A DNA stretch of 33,068 bases from an uncultured Paenibacillaceae bacterium (GCA_937957685.1 CALGAO010000110.1:1-33068), one strand, 5' to 3'; shown: positions 24,254-31,707, counted from the first letter of the stretch. Notes: generated by a model not told the origin, from the letters alone. Numbers and translations are program-made.

Positions 24254-25000
24254 GTGCTGCGGCGATTGCTTGGACAAGAGGAAGACCGCGGGAATGAGCA
24301 GGTGCGTCGGATCATCGGACTGATCGATCGTTACTGCGGCCTGCTGAGAGCCAGCTACGAAGATGGCCTGGAGGACAATGAGCCGATCTACCGCATCGAA
24401 GCATGGGCGAGCGGCTTCAGGGATTCGCTCAATGAACTGGAGCAGAGCCAGCATGCGGCCGACTGGTTCAGCCGGAAGGTCAAGAAGCCGTTGGAGGAAG
24501 AGATGGACGAGGAGGAACTGGCGAACTACCAACGCCATGTCTATTTCTACAAAAATGCGATCGTGCGCGTGTTCTCGGTGCTGGACAAGCTGGGCTACTT
24601 CCTGAATGAGCTGTTCGGGCTGAGGACGGAACGGGTCAAGCCGCGATATAGCTTCTTCACGGTGCTTCGCCAGATGAAGGAAGCGCCTGGTCTGGAGGCG
24701 CTGTACCAGGAGATGCAGAGGATCAAGACGGAGTACAAGGATGAGCTGAACGTTCTGAGGAACAAGCGCAATACGGAGATTCACTACGTCAATGTCGAGA
24801 TGCTCGACGACATCCTCCAGACGAGGAAACACTTCACGAGAGCGAATCATATCGAGGATCTGCGGAGAAACATGAAGCTGCTGGATCAGGGATGCGCCAT
24901 GGTGTACCGGACGATGGAGACGGTGTTTGCCTGGTGCATCCGGCTTCTGGCGGACCAGGCCGCAAAAAAACTGCCTCAGCGCGATACGCGTCGCCTCTAG
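24254..25000 (+). CDS. HEPN-domain protein (Cthe_2314 family)
   Basis: The 248-residue, almost all-helical protein carries R172-N-T-E-I-H177, the R-x4-H motif of HEPN domains, near the end of a long helix (about residues 165-185). The sequence pattern fits the Cthe_2314-like HEPN group as I recall it. Many HEPN proteins are RNases that act as toxins or in RNA processing, but no partner antitoxin (MNT or other) is next to this gene. The start is GTG 24254 with GAGGTGG upstream. It follows ctaA by 61 bp and may share its transcript. The 3' end of the gene forms one arm of a long inverted repeat. Confidence 0.8.
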   Translation: MLRRLLGQEEDRGNEQVRRIIGLIDRYCGLLRASYEDGLEDNEPIYRIEAWASGFRDSLNELEQSQHAADWFSRKVKKPLEEEMDEEELANYQRHVYFYKNAIVRVFSVLDKLGYFLNELFGLRTERVKPRYSFFTVLRQMKEAPGLEALYQEMQRIKTEYKDELNVLRNKRNTEIHYVNVEMLDDILQTRKHFTRANHIEDLRRNMKLLDQGCAMVYRTMETVFAWCIRLLADQAAKKLPQRDTRRL

Positions 25001-25048
25001 TCTCCGGTTTCTTCCGGGACTGAAGGTACGCCTCAAGCTGAGGCAGTT
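24969..25048. terminator. Inverted repeat overlapping the end of the HEPN gene
   Basis: A perfect 12-bp arm at 24969-24980, within the last codons of the HEPN gene, pairs with 25037-25048. The region between contains smaller pairings (GCCTCA at 25030-25035 with TGAGGC at 25039-25044). On the minus strand the outer stem runs into a T-run, so it probably terminates yutI; on the plus strand it lies at the end of the HEPN gene. Confidence 0.55.
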
Positions 25049-25072
25049 ATGTCAGGTGCTTGAACCGAGTTA

Positions 25073-25318
25073 TCAATATACCTGGATGACTTCCTGAATG
25101 CCTTCGACCTCTTCGAACAGCGCGCGTTCAATGCCGGCCTTCAGGGTGATCGTCGAGCTCGGGCAGCTTCCGCAAGCGCCCATCAGCTTCAGTTTGACGA
25201 TCCCGTCCTCCACGTCGACGAGCTCCACGTCGCCCCCGTCTCTCTGGAGGAATGGACGCAGTTTGTCCAGCACTTCAAGAACTTCATCATATTTGGAAGT
25301 TGCATTTGCTTCACTCAT
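25073..25318 (-). CDS. yutI: NifU-like Fe-S carrier YutI
   Basis: The 81-residue protein is a stand-alone NifU C-terminal domain with C49-G-S-C52 in LMGACGSCPSS, a scaffold or carrier for Fe-S clusters in the cytoplasm. The start at ATG 25318 has AAAGGAG 9 nt upstream. It is divergent from the A-type carrier gene at 25546, with 227 bp between them, so the two Fe-S proteins could be regulated from the shared gap. The size matches B. subtilis YutI. Confidence 0.93.
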   Translation of the reverse strand: MSEANATSKYDEVLEVLDKLRPFLQRDGGDVELVDVEDGIVKLKLMGACGSCPSSTITLKAGIERALFEEVEGIQEVIQVY

Positions 25319-25492
25319 GGATCTCAGCTCCTTTCGTTCCTATTATAGCACATTATAGGCCAACTTGAACATGGGACGCAATCACCCGGTTGCTTCGCGA
25401 CACCGGATCGCCTCGGAAGCTCGGGGAGTTGGCGCGTTAACCATGCGTTTCCAGATGAACCGCTCAAGGGCGCTCGTGCCCGCTTTCACCTC

Positions 25493-25522
25493 TTGTGATG
25501 GCATGGACCTGATTGATATAAT
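25493..25522 (+). promoter_or_regulatory. Sigma-A promoter of the A-type Fe-S carrier gene
   Basis: TTGTGA (25493-25498), 18 bp and TATAAT (25517-25522). The start codon follows 23 bp later with a GGAGGTGG ribosome site. Confidence 0.6.
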
Positions 25523-25545
25523 GGAGTCATGGAGGTGGATCACTT

Positions 25546-25899
25546 ATGATCACGATCAGCGACAAGGCATGCGAGAAGCTGAAGGAGATGCTCGCCGAGC
25601 AGGAATCGCCAAACATGTTTCTGCGCGTAGCCGTGCAGCCAGGGGGTTGCAGCGGTTTCTCATATGGCATGGGTTTTGATGACACCCAGGATGAGGGCGA
25701 TCAGACATTTGATATGAACGGCCTCAAGGTGGTTGTTGATCCGAACAGCGCACGCTATCTGTACGGGGTAACGATCGATTACAAGGAGTCGGCGATGGGC
25801 GGAGGCTTCACCATCGACAATCCGAACGCCATTGCGACTTGCGGCTGCGGCTCTTCCTTCCGGACCAGGGATGAAGAGGGCGTTCCGGAGAAGTGTTAG
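25546..25899 (+). CDS. A-type iron-sulfur carrier (HesB/IscA/ErpA family, YutM-like)
   Basis: The 117-residue protein has the three conserved cysteines of A-type carriers: C35 in GGCSGF, and C99 and C101 in TCGCGSSF. It delivers Fe-S clusters to target enzymes. ATG 25546 lies after GGAGGTGG. B. subtilis YutM, in the same chromosomal neighbourhood as yutI and yutJ, is the closest relative by gene order. A strong terminator follows, so this is a single-gene unit. Confidence 0.93.
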   Translation: MITISDKACEKLKEMLAEQESPNMFLRVAVQPGGCSGFSYGMGFDDTQDEGDQTFDMNGLKVVVDPNSARYLYGVTIDYKESAMGGGFTIDNPNAIATCGCGSSFRTRDEEGVPEKC

Positions 25900-25942
25900 G
25901 CAGACCGGCTGGCTTGCAAGCAATCCGAAGTTTTTGAAGAAC

Positions 25943-25974
25943 AGGCATCCTCTGAAGCAGGGGGTGCCTTTTTT
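25943..25974 (+). terminator. Terminator of the A-type carrier gene
   Basis: AGGCATCCTCTG (25943-25954) pairs with CAGGGGGTGCCT (25958-25969) with two G-T pairs and a 3-nt loop, followed by a run of six T. Confidence 0.88.
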
Positions 25975-26040
25975 GATGGGGCGACCATCAGCCCGAGCCA
26001 TGCGATGACAGCCGATCGGAACCTTGCTTTATCTGATGAC

Positions 26041-26083
26041 ATATAAATGTAGTTTATATCCAATTATTTATATATAAATAATT
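26041..26083. repeat. AT-rich palindromes upstream of sda
   Basis: ATATAAA/TTTATAT (26041-26047 and 26053-26059) and a perfect 22-bp palindrome at 26062-26083 (centre TATA) lie in a stretch of almost pure A and T. The DNA should melt easily. It stands directly next to the DnaA-box cluster. Confidence 0.7.
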
Positions 26084-26095
26084 TTTATCTCCAGC

Positions 26096-26206
26096 TTATC
26101 AACAGATTGTGAATAAGTTCGTCCACAACATGAACCTTCATAAATAGACGAATGACGACATTTGCTAACAACTCATCAACAAGGCTGTTCACAATTCTGT
26201 GGATAA
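26096..26206. promoter_or_regulatory. DnaA-box cluster upstream of sda
   Basis: The DnaA box consensus is TTATCCACA. A perfect box is at 26206-26198 on the minus strand (TGTGGATAA as read on the plus strand). One-mismatch boxes are TTATCAACA (26096-26104) and TGTGAATAA (26108-26116, minus strand). Two-mismatch boxes are TCGTCCACA (26119-26127) and TCATCAACA (26173-26181). In B. subtilis DnaA controls sda through boxes in its promoter region. The perfect box ends 8 bp before the -35 of the sda promoter. Confidence 0.75.
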
Positions 26207-26213
26207 ACGGAGG

Positions 26214-26242
26214 TTGTCCATCTGCCCATGCCATGTTATGAT
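26214..26242 (+). promoter_or_regulatory. Promoter of sda
   Basis: TTGTCC (26214-26219), a 17-bp spacer and TATGAT (26237-26242) form a fair sigma-A promoter. It starts 8 bp after the perfect DnaA box, which suits activation by DnaA bound upstream. Confidence 0.65.
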
Positions 26243-26331
26243 GTTATGCGTAGCCAATGATTTACAAATGGGGTAAAGCCTGTCGAGTGACAACTGACGG
26301 CTGATGATCATGAAGCAAGGGGAAATGTGCG

Positions 26332-26472
26332 ATGAGATTGTTAAGCAACGAGACTTTGCTGGAATCTTATTATCGTGCGGTCGATCTGAAGCTGGATCGG
26401 GAATTCATCAACCTGCTTCTGGCTGAGATCGAGCGCCGGAACCTGAAGGTTAACAACACCAAGGGCGCATGA
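26332..26472 (+). CDS. sda: Sporulation checkpoint inhibitor Sda
   Basis: The 46-residue protein starts MRLLSNETLLESYYRAVDLK and continues LDREFINLLLAEIERRNLK, which lines up without gaps with B. subtilis Sda (46 aa). Sda is a helical hairpin that binds the histidine phosphotransfer domain of KinA/KinB and stops phosphorylation of Spo0F, so cells do not enter sporulation while replication is disturbed. AAGGGGA lies upstream of ATG 26332, with a somewhat long gap of 9 nt. The DnaA-box cluster upstream suggests the same replication-linked control as in B. subtilis. A matching sensor kinase gene is about 2.2 kb away. Confidence 0.92.
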   Translation: MRLLSNETLLESYYRAVDLKLDREFINLLLAEIERRNLKVNNTKGA

Positions 26473-26506
26473 TGTTCGATGCGGATCCGTGCACTTCGTC
26501 AGGATA

Positions 26507-26758
26507 TCATCCCTGCCATTCATTGAACCCGACCAGAAACGATTCACGGCATGTTGGACATTCGCACACGTGTATGCAGGCGGAATCCGTGGACGCCGCA
26601 TCGGCATGGGTCATCTCCAGATCTTCGATGTCCCGGTAGGGGGAATAGGGCCCGAGCATATCCGTGAACCTTCCAAGATCCTGGGCCTGATGACCGCAAT
26701 GCCGACAGATGAGCTCCACCGTACAGAAACTGTTGCATATCGGACACAGTCCTGACAT
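26507..26758 (-). CDS. Small Cys-rich protein, 83 aa
   Basis: The protein has Cys/His pairs typical of zinc ribbons: CPICNSFCTVELICRHCG at residues 5-22 and CECPTC near residue 66. The middle is acidic. I do not recognise the family. ATG 26758 has AGGAGAAGGAG 12 nt upstream, somewhat far. It faces the sda gene with only 34 bp between the stops, and is divergent from the NADH dehydrogenase gene. It could bind zinc and act as a small regulator or anchor, which is only inference. The 370-bp gap on its upstream side holds the NADH dehydrogenase control region described separately. Confidence 0.65.
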   Translation of the reverse strand: MSGLCPICNSFCTVELICRHCGHQAQDLGRFTDMLGPYSPYRDIEDLEMTHADAASTDSACIHVCECPTCRESFLVGFNEWQG

Positions 26759-26943
26759 GATGATGATCGACTCCTTCTCCTGATTCTGCTGCTAGTATGC
26801 CCATCCCTCCTCTGACCATTAATCGGATGCATCCGACCTTCGCCCGATCCGTTCCGGATCACACTGCTGAAATCGACCATAAATGCACGGCGCAGCCCGT
26901 CCCAAGGCCCTTTGTTCATTCCTACAAAAAACGTTGTTAGGGC

Positions 26944-26972
26944 TTGAAGTTTGGCGCAATTAATTATATCAT
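26944..26972 (+). promoter_or_regulatory. Sigma-A promoter of the NADH dehydrogenase gene
   Basis: TTGAAG (26944-26949), 17 bp and TATCAT (26967-26972, five of six) are the best promoter in the gap. Transcription would start near 26980, leaving a leader of about 150 nt that contains the Rex-like site. Confidence 0.5.
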
Positions 26973-27014
26973 CTATGATGAATTACTTTAATGAAAATGG
27001 GTAAGCGGACTGGT

Positions 27015-27032
27015 TTGTGTATTTTTTCACAT
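27015..27032. promoter_or_regulatory. Rex-like operator before the NADH dehydrogenase gene
   Basis: TTGTGTATTTTTTCACAT matches the Rex operator TTGTGAAnnnnTTCACAA in 12 of 14 fixed positions. Rex is a repressor that senses the NADH/NAD ratio and controls ndh in B. subtilis. Here the site lies downstream of the best promoter, so it would act as a roadblock, or another promoter nearer the gene is used. Confidence 0.6.
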
Positions 27033-27128
27033 GCATATTTTTTGAGTTGAAGGTACGGATGCGTACTTGTGGATATACGTGAATGGTTAGAGATTAGAGA
27101 TCTTTTATAGGAGTTGGATGAGATCATC

Positions 27129-28319
27129 ATGAACCGATTGCCAAGAATCGTCATATTGGGTGCAGGCTATGGCGGGATCGTCACCGCTATACGTCTGCAG
27201 AAGGAACTGAACTACAATGAGGCGGATGTCACGCTTGTCAATAAACATGATTATCACTACATCACCACGCATCTGCACATGCCCGCTGCAGGCACGGATG
27301 ATCCGAAGAATGCGCGCATCAACATTCTGAACGTGATCGACGAGTTCAAGATCGATTTCGTGAAAGCGACCGTCAAGGAGATCCGTCCGCATGAGCGCAA
27401 GGTCGTGCTGGATGAAGGCGTCCTGTCGTACGACTACCTGGTGATCGGCCTTGGCGGGGAACCGGAGACCTTCGGTATCCCGGGGCTCAAGGAGCATGCG
27501 ATGAGCATTCGCAGCATCAACTCGGTCAACCTGATCCGCGAGCATATCGAGTATCAGTTCGCCAAGTTCAAGCAGGAGCCGCATCGCCGCGATTACCTGA
27601 CCTTCGTCGTGGGCGGAGCGGGATTGACCGGCATCGAATTCGTCGCAGAGCTGGCGGATCGCCTGCCCAAGCTGTGCAAAAAATTCGACGTCGATCCTTC
27701 CTGGACGAAGCTGTATTGCGTCGAAGCAGCTCCGACGATCCTGCCCGGCTTCGACCCGGAGCTGGTGGAGTACGCCCGGCAATCGCTGGAGCAGAACGGC
27801 GTGCAGTTCATCATCGGCACTCCGATCAAGGAATGCCATGCGAACAGCGTGGTGCTCGCCTCGGGTGAGGAGATCCGGACCGCGACGATCATCTGGACCG
27901 GCGGCATCCGCGGCAACAGCCTGCTGGAGAAGGCTGGCTTCGAGGTGACGCGCAGCCGCATCGTCGTCGATCCTTACCTGCGCATCCCTGGCCACGACAA
28001 CATCTACGTGGTCGGCGACTGCTCGATCTGCCTCAACGAGGAAGGCAAGCCCTATCCGCCTTCCGCCCAGATCGCCATGCAGCAGGGGTACAACTGCGCG
28101 CATAACCTGGTCGCCACGATCCGCAATGAATCGCTCAAGGAGTTTCGTTTCGAGAACAAGGGCATCGTGGCGTCGCTCGGCAAGAGAAATGCCATCGGTG
28201 TTGTTGGCCAGCACAAGATCAAGGGCTTCAAGGCCGCTCTGCTGAAACGGCTGATCGATATTCGTTATCTGTACATGATCGGAGGCATACCGCTCGTCAT
28301 CCGCAAGGCGCGTTTCTAG
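27129..28319 (+). CDS. Type II NADH dehydrogenase (YutJ/YumB-like)
   Basis: This membrane-associated flavoprotein passes electrons from NADH to quinone without pumping protons. The 396-residue product has the FAD-binding GAGYGG (11-16), the second dinucleotide site VVGGAGLTGIE, and the C-terminal FAD motif YVVGDCS. The C-terminal amphipathic end fits membrane binding. ATG 27129 is chosen; its ribosome site is poor (GGAG is 15 nt away), and an in-frame TTG at 27114 is too close to that GGAG. Paralogues Ndh, YumB and YutJ exist in Bacillales; the Fe-S neighbours suggest the yut-type copy. Confidence 0.9.
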   Translation: MNRLPRIVILGAGYGGIVTAIRLQKELNYNEADVTLVNKHDYHYITTHLHMPAAGTDDPKNARINILNVIDEFKIDFVKATVKEIRPHERKVVLDEGVLSYDYLVIGLGGEPETFGIPGLKEHAMSIRSINSVNLIREHIEYQFAKFKQEPHRRDYLTFVVGGAGLTGIEFVAELADRLPKLCKKFDVDPSWTKLYCVEAAPTILPGFDPELVEYARQSLEQNGVQFIIGTPIKECHANSVVLASGEEIRTATIIWTGGIRGNSLLEKAGFEVTRSRIVVDPYLRIPGHDNIYVVGDCSICLNEEGKPYPPSAQIAMQQGYNCAHNLVATIRNESLKEFRFENKGIVASLGKRNAIGVVGQHKIKGFKAALLKRLIDIRYLYMIGGIPLVIRKARF

Positions 28320-28353
28320 GCAGCAGGCAGGTTCCCGAACGGAGGGGTTGATC

Positions 28354-28620
28354 ATGAGACATTGCAGTGTGCAAGTGCGCGGTTTGCTGACTCGCGAGGA
28401 GCTGGATCGGTACAACGCACTGATGGAAGTGGGCCAGTTCCTGGAGCAGAACCAACGTTACGACCTGGCCTACACGGTGCAGAAGGAAGTCGATCGCCTG
28501 ATCCAGCCTGCGATCGAGCGCCTGAAGGAGAAAAGCAGGCAAAGGGATCGCATGACAGAGGAATATATCCGCCAGAAATCCGAAGCTGCCGAAGCGAAGG
28601 ATTCATCCGGGAATGAATAA
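28354..28620 (+). CDS. Unrecognised 88-aa helical protein
   Basis: ATG 28354 follows GGAGGGG by 6 nt. The protein starts MRHCSVQVRGLLTREELDRY, is mostly helical and highly charged, and its C-terminal half is a likely coiled coil (VDRLIQPAIERLKEKSRQRD). There is no membrane span. It lies 34 bp after the NADH dehydrogenase gene, and the pair probably share a transcript that ends at the terminator at 28621-28651. I do not recognise the family. Confidence 0.75.
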   Translation: MRHCSVQVRGLLTREELDRYNALMEVGQFLEQNQRYDLAYTVQKEVDRLIQPAIERLKEKSRQRDRMTEEYIRQKSEAAEAKDSSGNE

Positions 28621-28651
28621 AAGGGTATCGGTCACAAAGGCCGATACCCTT
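28621..28651. terminator. Terminator between the 88-aa gene and the kinase gene
   Basis: AAGGGTATCGG (28621-28631) pairs perfectly with CCGATACCCTT (28641-28651). T-rich DNA follows on the plus strand and TTTTATTC on the minus strand, so it serves both convergent genes. Confidence 0.85.
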
Positions 28652-28658
28652 TCTTCAT

Positions 28659-30419
28659 CTATCCAGCGTTCTTGCCCGCTTCGTCCTGGACGTTGGGAAA
28701 GCGGATCGTAAATGTCGTGCCGACGGATTCCTGCGACTTCACGTCGATCTTCGCCTGGTGCCGCTCCACGATGCTGAGGCAGACGGCCAGCCCCAGGCCG
28801 GTGCCGCTCGGTTTGGTCGTGTAGAACGGCTCGAACAGATGATCCAGCTTGTCCTGGGGGATGCCATGGCCGGTGTCCTGGACCTCCAGCAGCGCGGCAT
28901 CGGGAAGCTGGATCGTGCGTATGTACAATCTGCCTCCGCCGCTCATCGATTCCATGCCGTTGCGCGTCAGATTCAGGATCAGCTGCTTGATCTCCTTGTC
29001 GTTCAGGAGCAGGTCCTGAAGATTCGGATCCTTCTCGATGATCAGCTCGATGTTGCTGTGATTCGCTTCCGCGATGAGGAGCGTCTCGATCTCTTCGATG
29101 ATGCGATTGAGGTTGATCATGTCCTTCTGCAGGAAACGGTTCTGCGAGAGAGACAGGAAATTGCCGATAATCTCATTGGATCGGTCCAGCTCGCTGATGA
29201 CCATCTTGAGATAGTCCTGGATCTTCATCGGATCCATCTGCCGCTGCATGAGTTGCATGAATCCGCGGATGACCGTCAGCGGATTGCGCACCTCATGGGC
29301 GAAGCTGGCCGCCATCTGGCCGATGATCTGCAGCCGATCGATCCGATGAAGCTCGTTGCGCAACTTCTCGATCTCCGTGATGTCCTGGCAGATGCCGAGA
29401 GCGCCGCTGATCGTCTGGTTCTCGTCGTAGATCGGGTATGCGTAGACCAGCAGCACGCGCTGATCATACTCCAGCATGCAGGCGTGGGTGACGTCGCCAT
29501 TTAAGGCCTGCTCGATCCTGTCCTCCACCTCCGGCATTCGTGAATGCTTGGCCAGCGCGCGGATATTCATGCCGACCATGCGGCCCTTGTCCATGTCCGG
29601 ATAGAACTGGGCATAGGTGGCATTGCAGGCGGTGATCGTGCCGCGCTCATCGATGGACAGGATGCCCAGCGGCGTCATGTCCATCAGCTGTTTCATCTTG
29701 TAGGTCTCGTTGATATATTTCTGCGCCATCGTGCGCAGTTCGATGTTCTTGCGGCTGATCCTCTCCAGGATCGGTTTGATGTCGGGGTAGAGCAGGATGT
29801 TGTCGCAGTGCTCCTCGTCCTTCTCGATCTGGTAGCTGAGGATCTCCAGGTTGCGATTGAAGCGGTAGATCAGCGCGCGGATAAGCAGCATTACCAGCAC
29901 CCATACCATGCTGATGGAGACCGTCGGGATGACCATATCGATCAGGAACTCGCGGCGGATATCCCGAATGTCGATGATGGTGAAGAGGTAACCGGTCTCA
30001 CCATCGCGAAGCGGCACCGTTCGGCCGACCCGGATCTCATGCTTCATGACCGCATCGACGGGATCTCCTTCCTGCAGGCTCTCCATCGCTTCGGTCAGCC
30101 AATCGGTGATTGCGGCGGATGGGGCTTCCATGGTGGAGGCGATGATGCGATCGCTGTCCTTCAGGATGATGGCAATGCCATGTTCCGGAATCAATTCGGA
30201 CAAGCTTCGGATGAACAAGCCGGGATCCTCGGCAACCGCCAGGCCCCCGCTGGCCAGCAGGCGTTCGATCTGCGCGGTGAAATAGGTTGCTTCGCGTTGT
30301 CTGTCCGCGATCTCCCGGTCGCGATGATTCAGGCTATCGAACAGGTTCAGGAAGAATAACGGCACCAGGATAATCAGGGAGACAGCGATATAGATAGGTT
30401 TGGAGCGCATATAGGTCAT
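28659..30419 (-). CDS. PAS-domain sensor histidine kinase, sporulation-kinase type
   Basis: The 586-residue kinase has a membrane span at about 8-25, an extracytoplasmic sensor of about 135 residues and a second span at about 160-185. A PAS domain (about 240-355, MTPLGILSIDERGTI), a HisKA domain with H375 in FAHEVRNPLTVIRGF and a HATPase domain (NLTRNGMESM, DTGHGIP, GTGLGLAV) follow. The motif around the active His closely resembles KinA/KinB/KinC, the kinases that start sporulation by phosphorylating Spo0F. No response regulator is next to it, which is typical for an orphan sporulation kinase. ATG 30419 follows GGGGAGG by 11 nt. Whether it feeds Spo0A is inferred. Confidence 0.88.
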   Translation of the reverse strand: MTYMRSKPIYIAVSLIILVPLFFLNLFDSLNHRDREIADRQREATYFTAQIERLLASGGLAVAEDPGLFIRSLSELIPEHGIAIILKDSDRIIASTMEAPSAAITDWLTEAMESLQEGDPVDAVMKHEIRVGRTVPLRDGETGYLFTIIDIRDIRREFLIDMVIPTVSISMVWVLVMLLIRALIYRFNRNLEILSYQIEKDEEHCDNILLYPDIKPILERISRKNIELRTMAQKYINETYKMKQLMDMTPLGILSIDERGTITACNATYAQFYPDMDKGRMVGMNIRALAKHSRMPEVEDRIEQALNGDVTHACMLEYDQRVLLVYAYPIYDENQTISGALGICQDITEIEKLRNELHRIDRLQIIGQMAASFAHEVRNPLTVIRGFMQLMQRQMDPMKIQDYLKMVISELDRSNEIIGNFLSLSQNRFLQKDMINLNRIIEEIETLLIAEANHSNIELIIEKDPNLQDLLLNDKEIKQLILNLTRNGMESMSGGGRLYIRTIQLPDAALLEVQDTGHGIPQDKLDHLFEPFYTTKPSGTGLGLAVCLSIVERHQAKIDVKSQESVGTTFTIRFPNVQDEAGKNAG

Positions 30420-30451
30420 GAACCGTTAATCCTCCCCATGATTCCAATTAC

Positions 30452-30479
30452 ACCAATATGAATTATAGCATATATTGGT
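30452..30479 (-). promoter_or_regulatory. Extended -10 promoter of the kinase gene inside an inverted repeat
   Basis: On the minus strand TGCTATAAT (TATAAT 30467-30462) is an extended -10 element without a good -35. A perfect 8-bp inverted repeat, ACCAATAT (30452-30459) and ATATTGGT (30472-30479), is centred on it. This could be an operator that blocks the promoter. The rest of the gap to hemQ (30480-30621) shows no gene or strong terminator. Confidence 0.5.
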
Positions 30480-30621
30480 TGAAATTGCGCTTGCATAATA
30501 TGGAGGAAATACACCAGTCCATACGGGAAGACGACCTTGCTGGAACAAGATCGCCTTGGCACATGGATGTTCATATGGGTATGCAACATCATATTTTACT
30601 TTTATTGGCATTTATCGTTGA

Positions 30622-31368
30622 TCAGATCCTGAGCAGCTCCGCCACGCGGTCAGGATCGGCGATGTTGCCGATGAAGAATTCGCCGAAGTCCGCGTACCTG
30701 GCGCTCACTTCGTCGTAGCGCATCTCCGTGACCAGCTTCTTGAACTGCAGAGCGTCATCGGCGAACAGGGTGACGCCCCATTCCCAGTTGTCGAAGCCGA
30801 TCGATCCGGTGATGATCTGCTTCACGAGACCGGCGTATCTGCGCCCGATCATGCCGTGGCTGCGCATCATCTCGCGCCGCGCGTCAAGCGGCAGCATGTA
30901 CCAGTTGTCGTTGCCCTGGCGCCGCTTGTCCATCGGATAGAAACACACATGCTTCGCCTTGGGCAGCTCCGGCTTCAGGCGGGCGACGATGTGCGGATTC
31001 TGCATCGGGTCCTCGCCCGGCTCATGCACATAGCTGCTCAGCTCCACGATCGAGACATACGAATAGACCGGCACGAGGGCAGAGGCGAGCAGCGTCTTGT
31101 TGAACGCCGTCTCGATCTCCTGCAGTTCCTCTAGCGTCTCACGCAGATGCATGAACATGAAGTCGGCCTTCTGGCCCACGATGCCATAGATTGCCGTGCT
31201 TCCTTGTCTGCTTTCCTCGGTTTGCCGCCATTGCTGTTCAAGTCGGCGATATTCATCTATTGCTTCAGCCCGCTCCTCCGGCGTGAGATTGGTCCACACG
31301 GTCCAGTTCACGCTGCGGAAATCATGCAGACTGTACCATCCCTCCAGGGTTTGGGCGGCCTCGCTCAT
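30622..31368 (-). CDS. hemQ: Coproheme decarboxylase HemQ/ChdC
   Basis: HemQ (ChdC) converts coproheme to heme b at the end of the coproporphyrin-dependent pathway used by Firmicutes. The 248-residue product matches the family length. The key residues are present: proximal His H171 in MMRSHGMIGR and catalytic Tyr Y144 in VCFYPMDKRR, one residue off the numbering of the Geobacillus enzyme. ATG 31368 follows AAAGGAG by 9 nt. It has a clear promoter. No other hem genes are adjacent. The product feeds heme to the CtaB/CtaA pathway encoded elsewhere in the window. Confidence 0.95.
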   Translation of the reverse strand: MSEAAQTLEGWYSLHDFRSVNWTVWTNLTPEERAEAIDEYRRLEQQWRQTEESRQGSTAIYGIVGQKADFMFMHLRETLEELQEIETAFNKTLLASALVPVYSYVSIVELSSYVHEPGEDPMQNPHIVARLKPELPKAKHVCFYPMDKRRQGNDNWYMLPLDARREMMRSHGMIGRRYAGLVKQIITGSIGFDNWEWGVTLFADDALQFKKLVTEMRYDEVSARYADFGEFFIGNIADPDRVAELLRI

Positions 31369-31416
31369 GAACGTTCACTCCTTTGATCTCGTCATGAAAG
31401 GTTTTCGCTACCATTC

Positions 31417-31445
31417 ATCATATCCGATTGCTACCTTCACTTCAA
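31417..31445 (-). promoter_or_regulatory. Sigma-A promoter of hemQ
   Basis: On the minus strand TTGAAG (31445-31440), a 17-bp spacer and TATGAT (31422-31417) give a good promoter, 48 bp before the hemQ ATG. The IS ends about 49 bp upstream of the -35, so the promoter is intact. Confidence 0.7.
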
Positions 31446-31494
31446 ATGACGTTTCCTTGACGACCGAGTTTCAGTCCTGTGCCGTTGTCAAGCG

Positions 31495-31536
31495 TCTGTG
31501 AAAATGTCAGGTTAATTGTTCTATGAAAATGTCAGG
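31495..31536. repeat. Left inverted repeat of the IS, bipartite
   Basis: The 42-bp end contains the block GAAAATGTCAG twice (31500-31510 and 31525-31535), so the transposase probably binds two sites. It corresponds to the right end at 33017-33059 with small differences. Confidence 0.8.
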
Positions 31537-31707
31537 ATTCGTGCCTGACCGGAGAGCTGAATTATCCGAAACGGCTCTCCTCCGTCAAGGGTTACCGGCG
31601 AACCGGCAATCGTCTGTCGACGACGGCTTGCGCCGCCCTTGACGTTCGGATCGCCGTTTTCGGGCAAAGGGGATAAGCCGGTCAGGCCGCCCTTCGCCGC
31701 TTGCCTG

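Noticed and set aside
24192..24254. Very short ORF (9 codons) between ctaA and the HEPN gene
   Set aside because: There is no ribosome site and nothing to distinguish it from chance.
26041..26206. Chromosomal origin oriC
   Set aside because: dnaA and dnaN are not adjacent and sda lies directly downstream, where DnaA boxes are known in B. subtilis. It fits a regulatory cluster better.
27105..28415. 436-residue open frame opposite the NADH dehydrogenase gene
   Set aside because: It is a shadow frame. The plus-strand product has intact FAD and NADH motifs.
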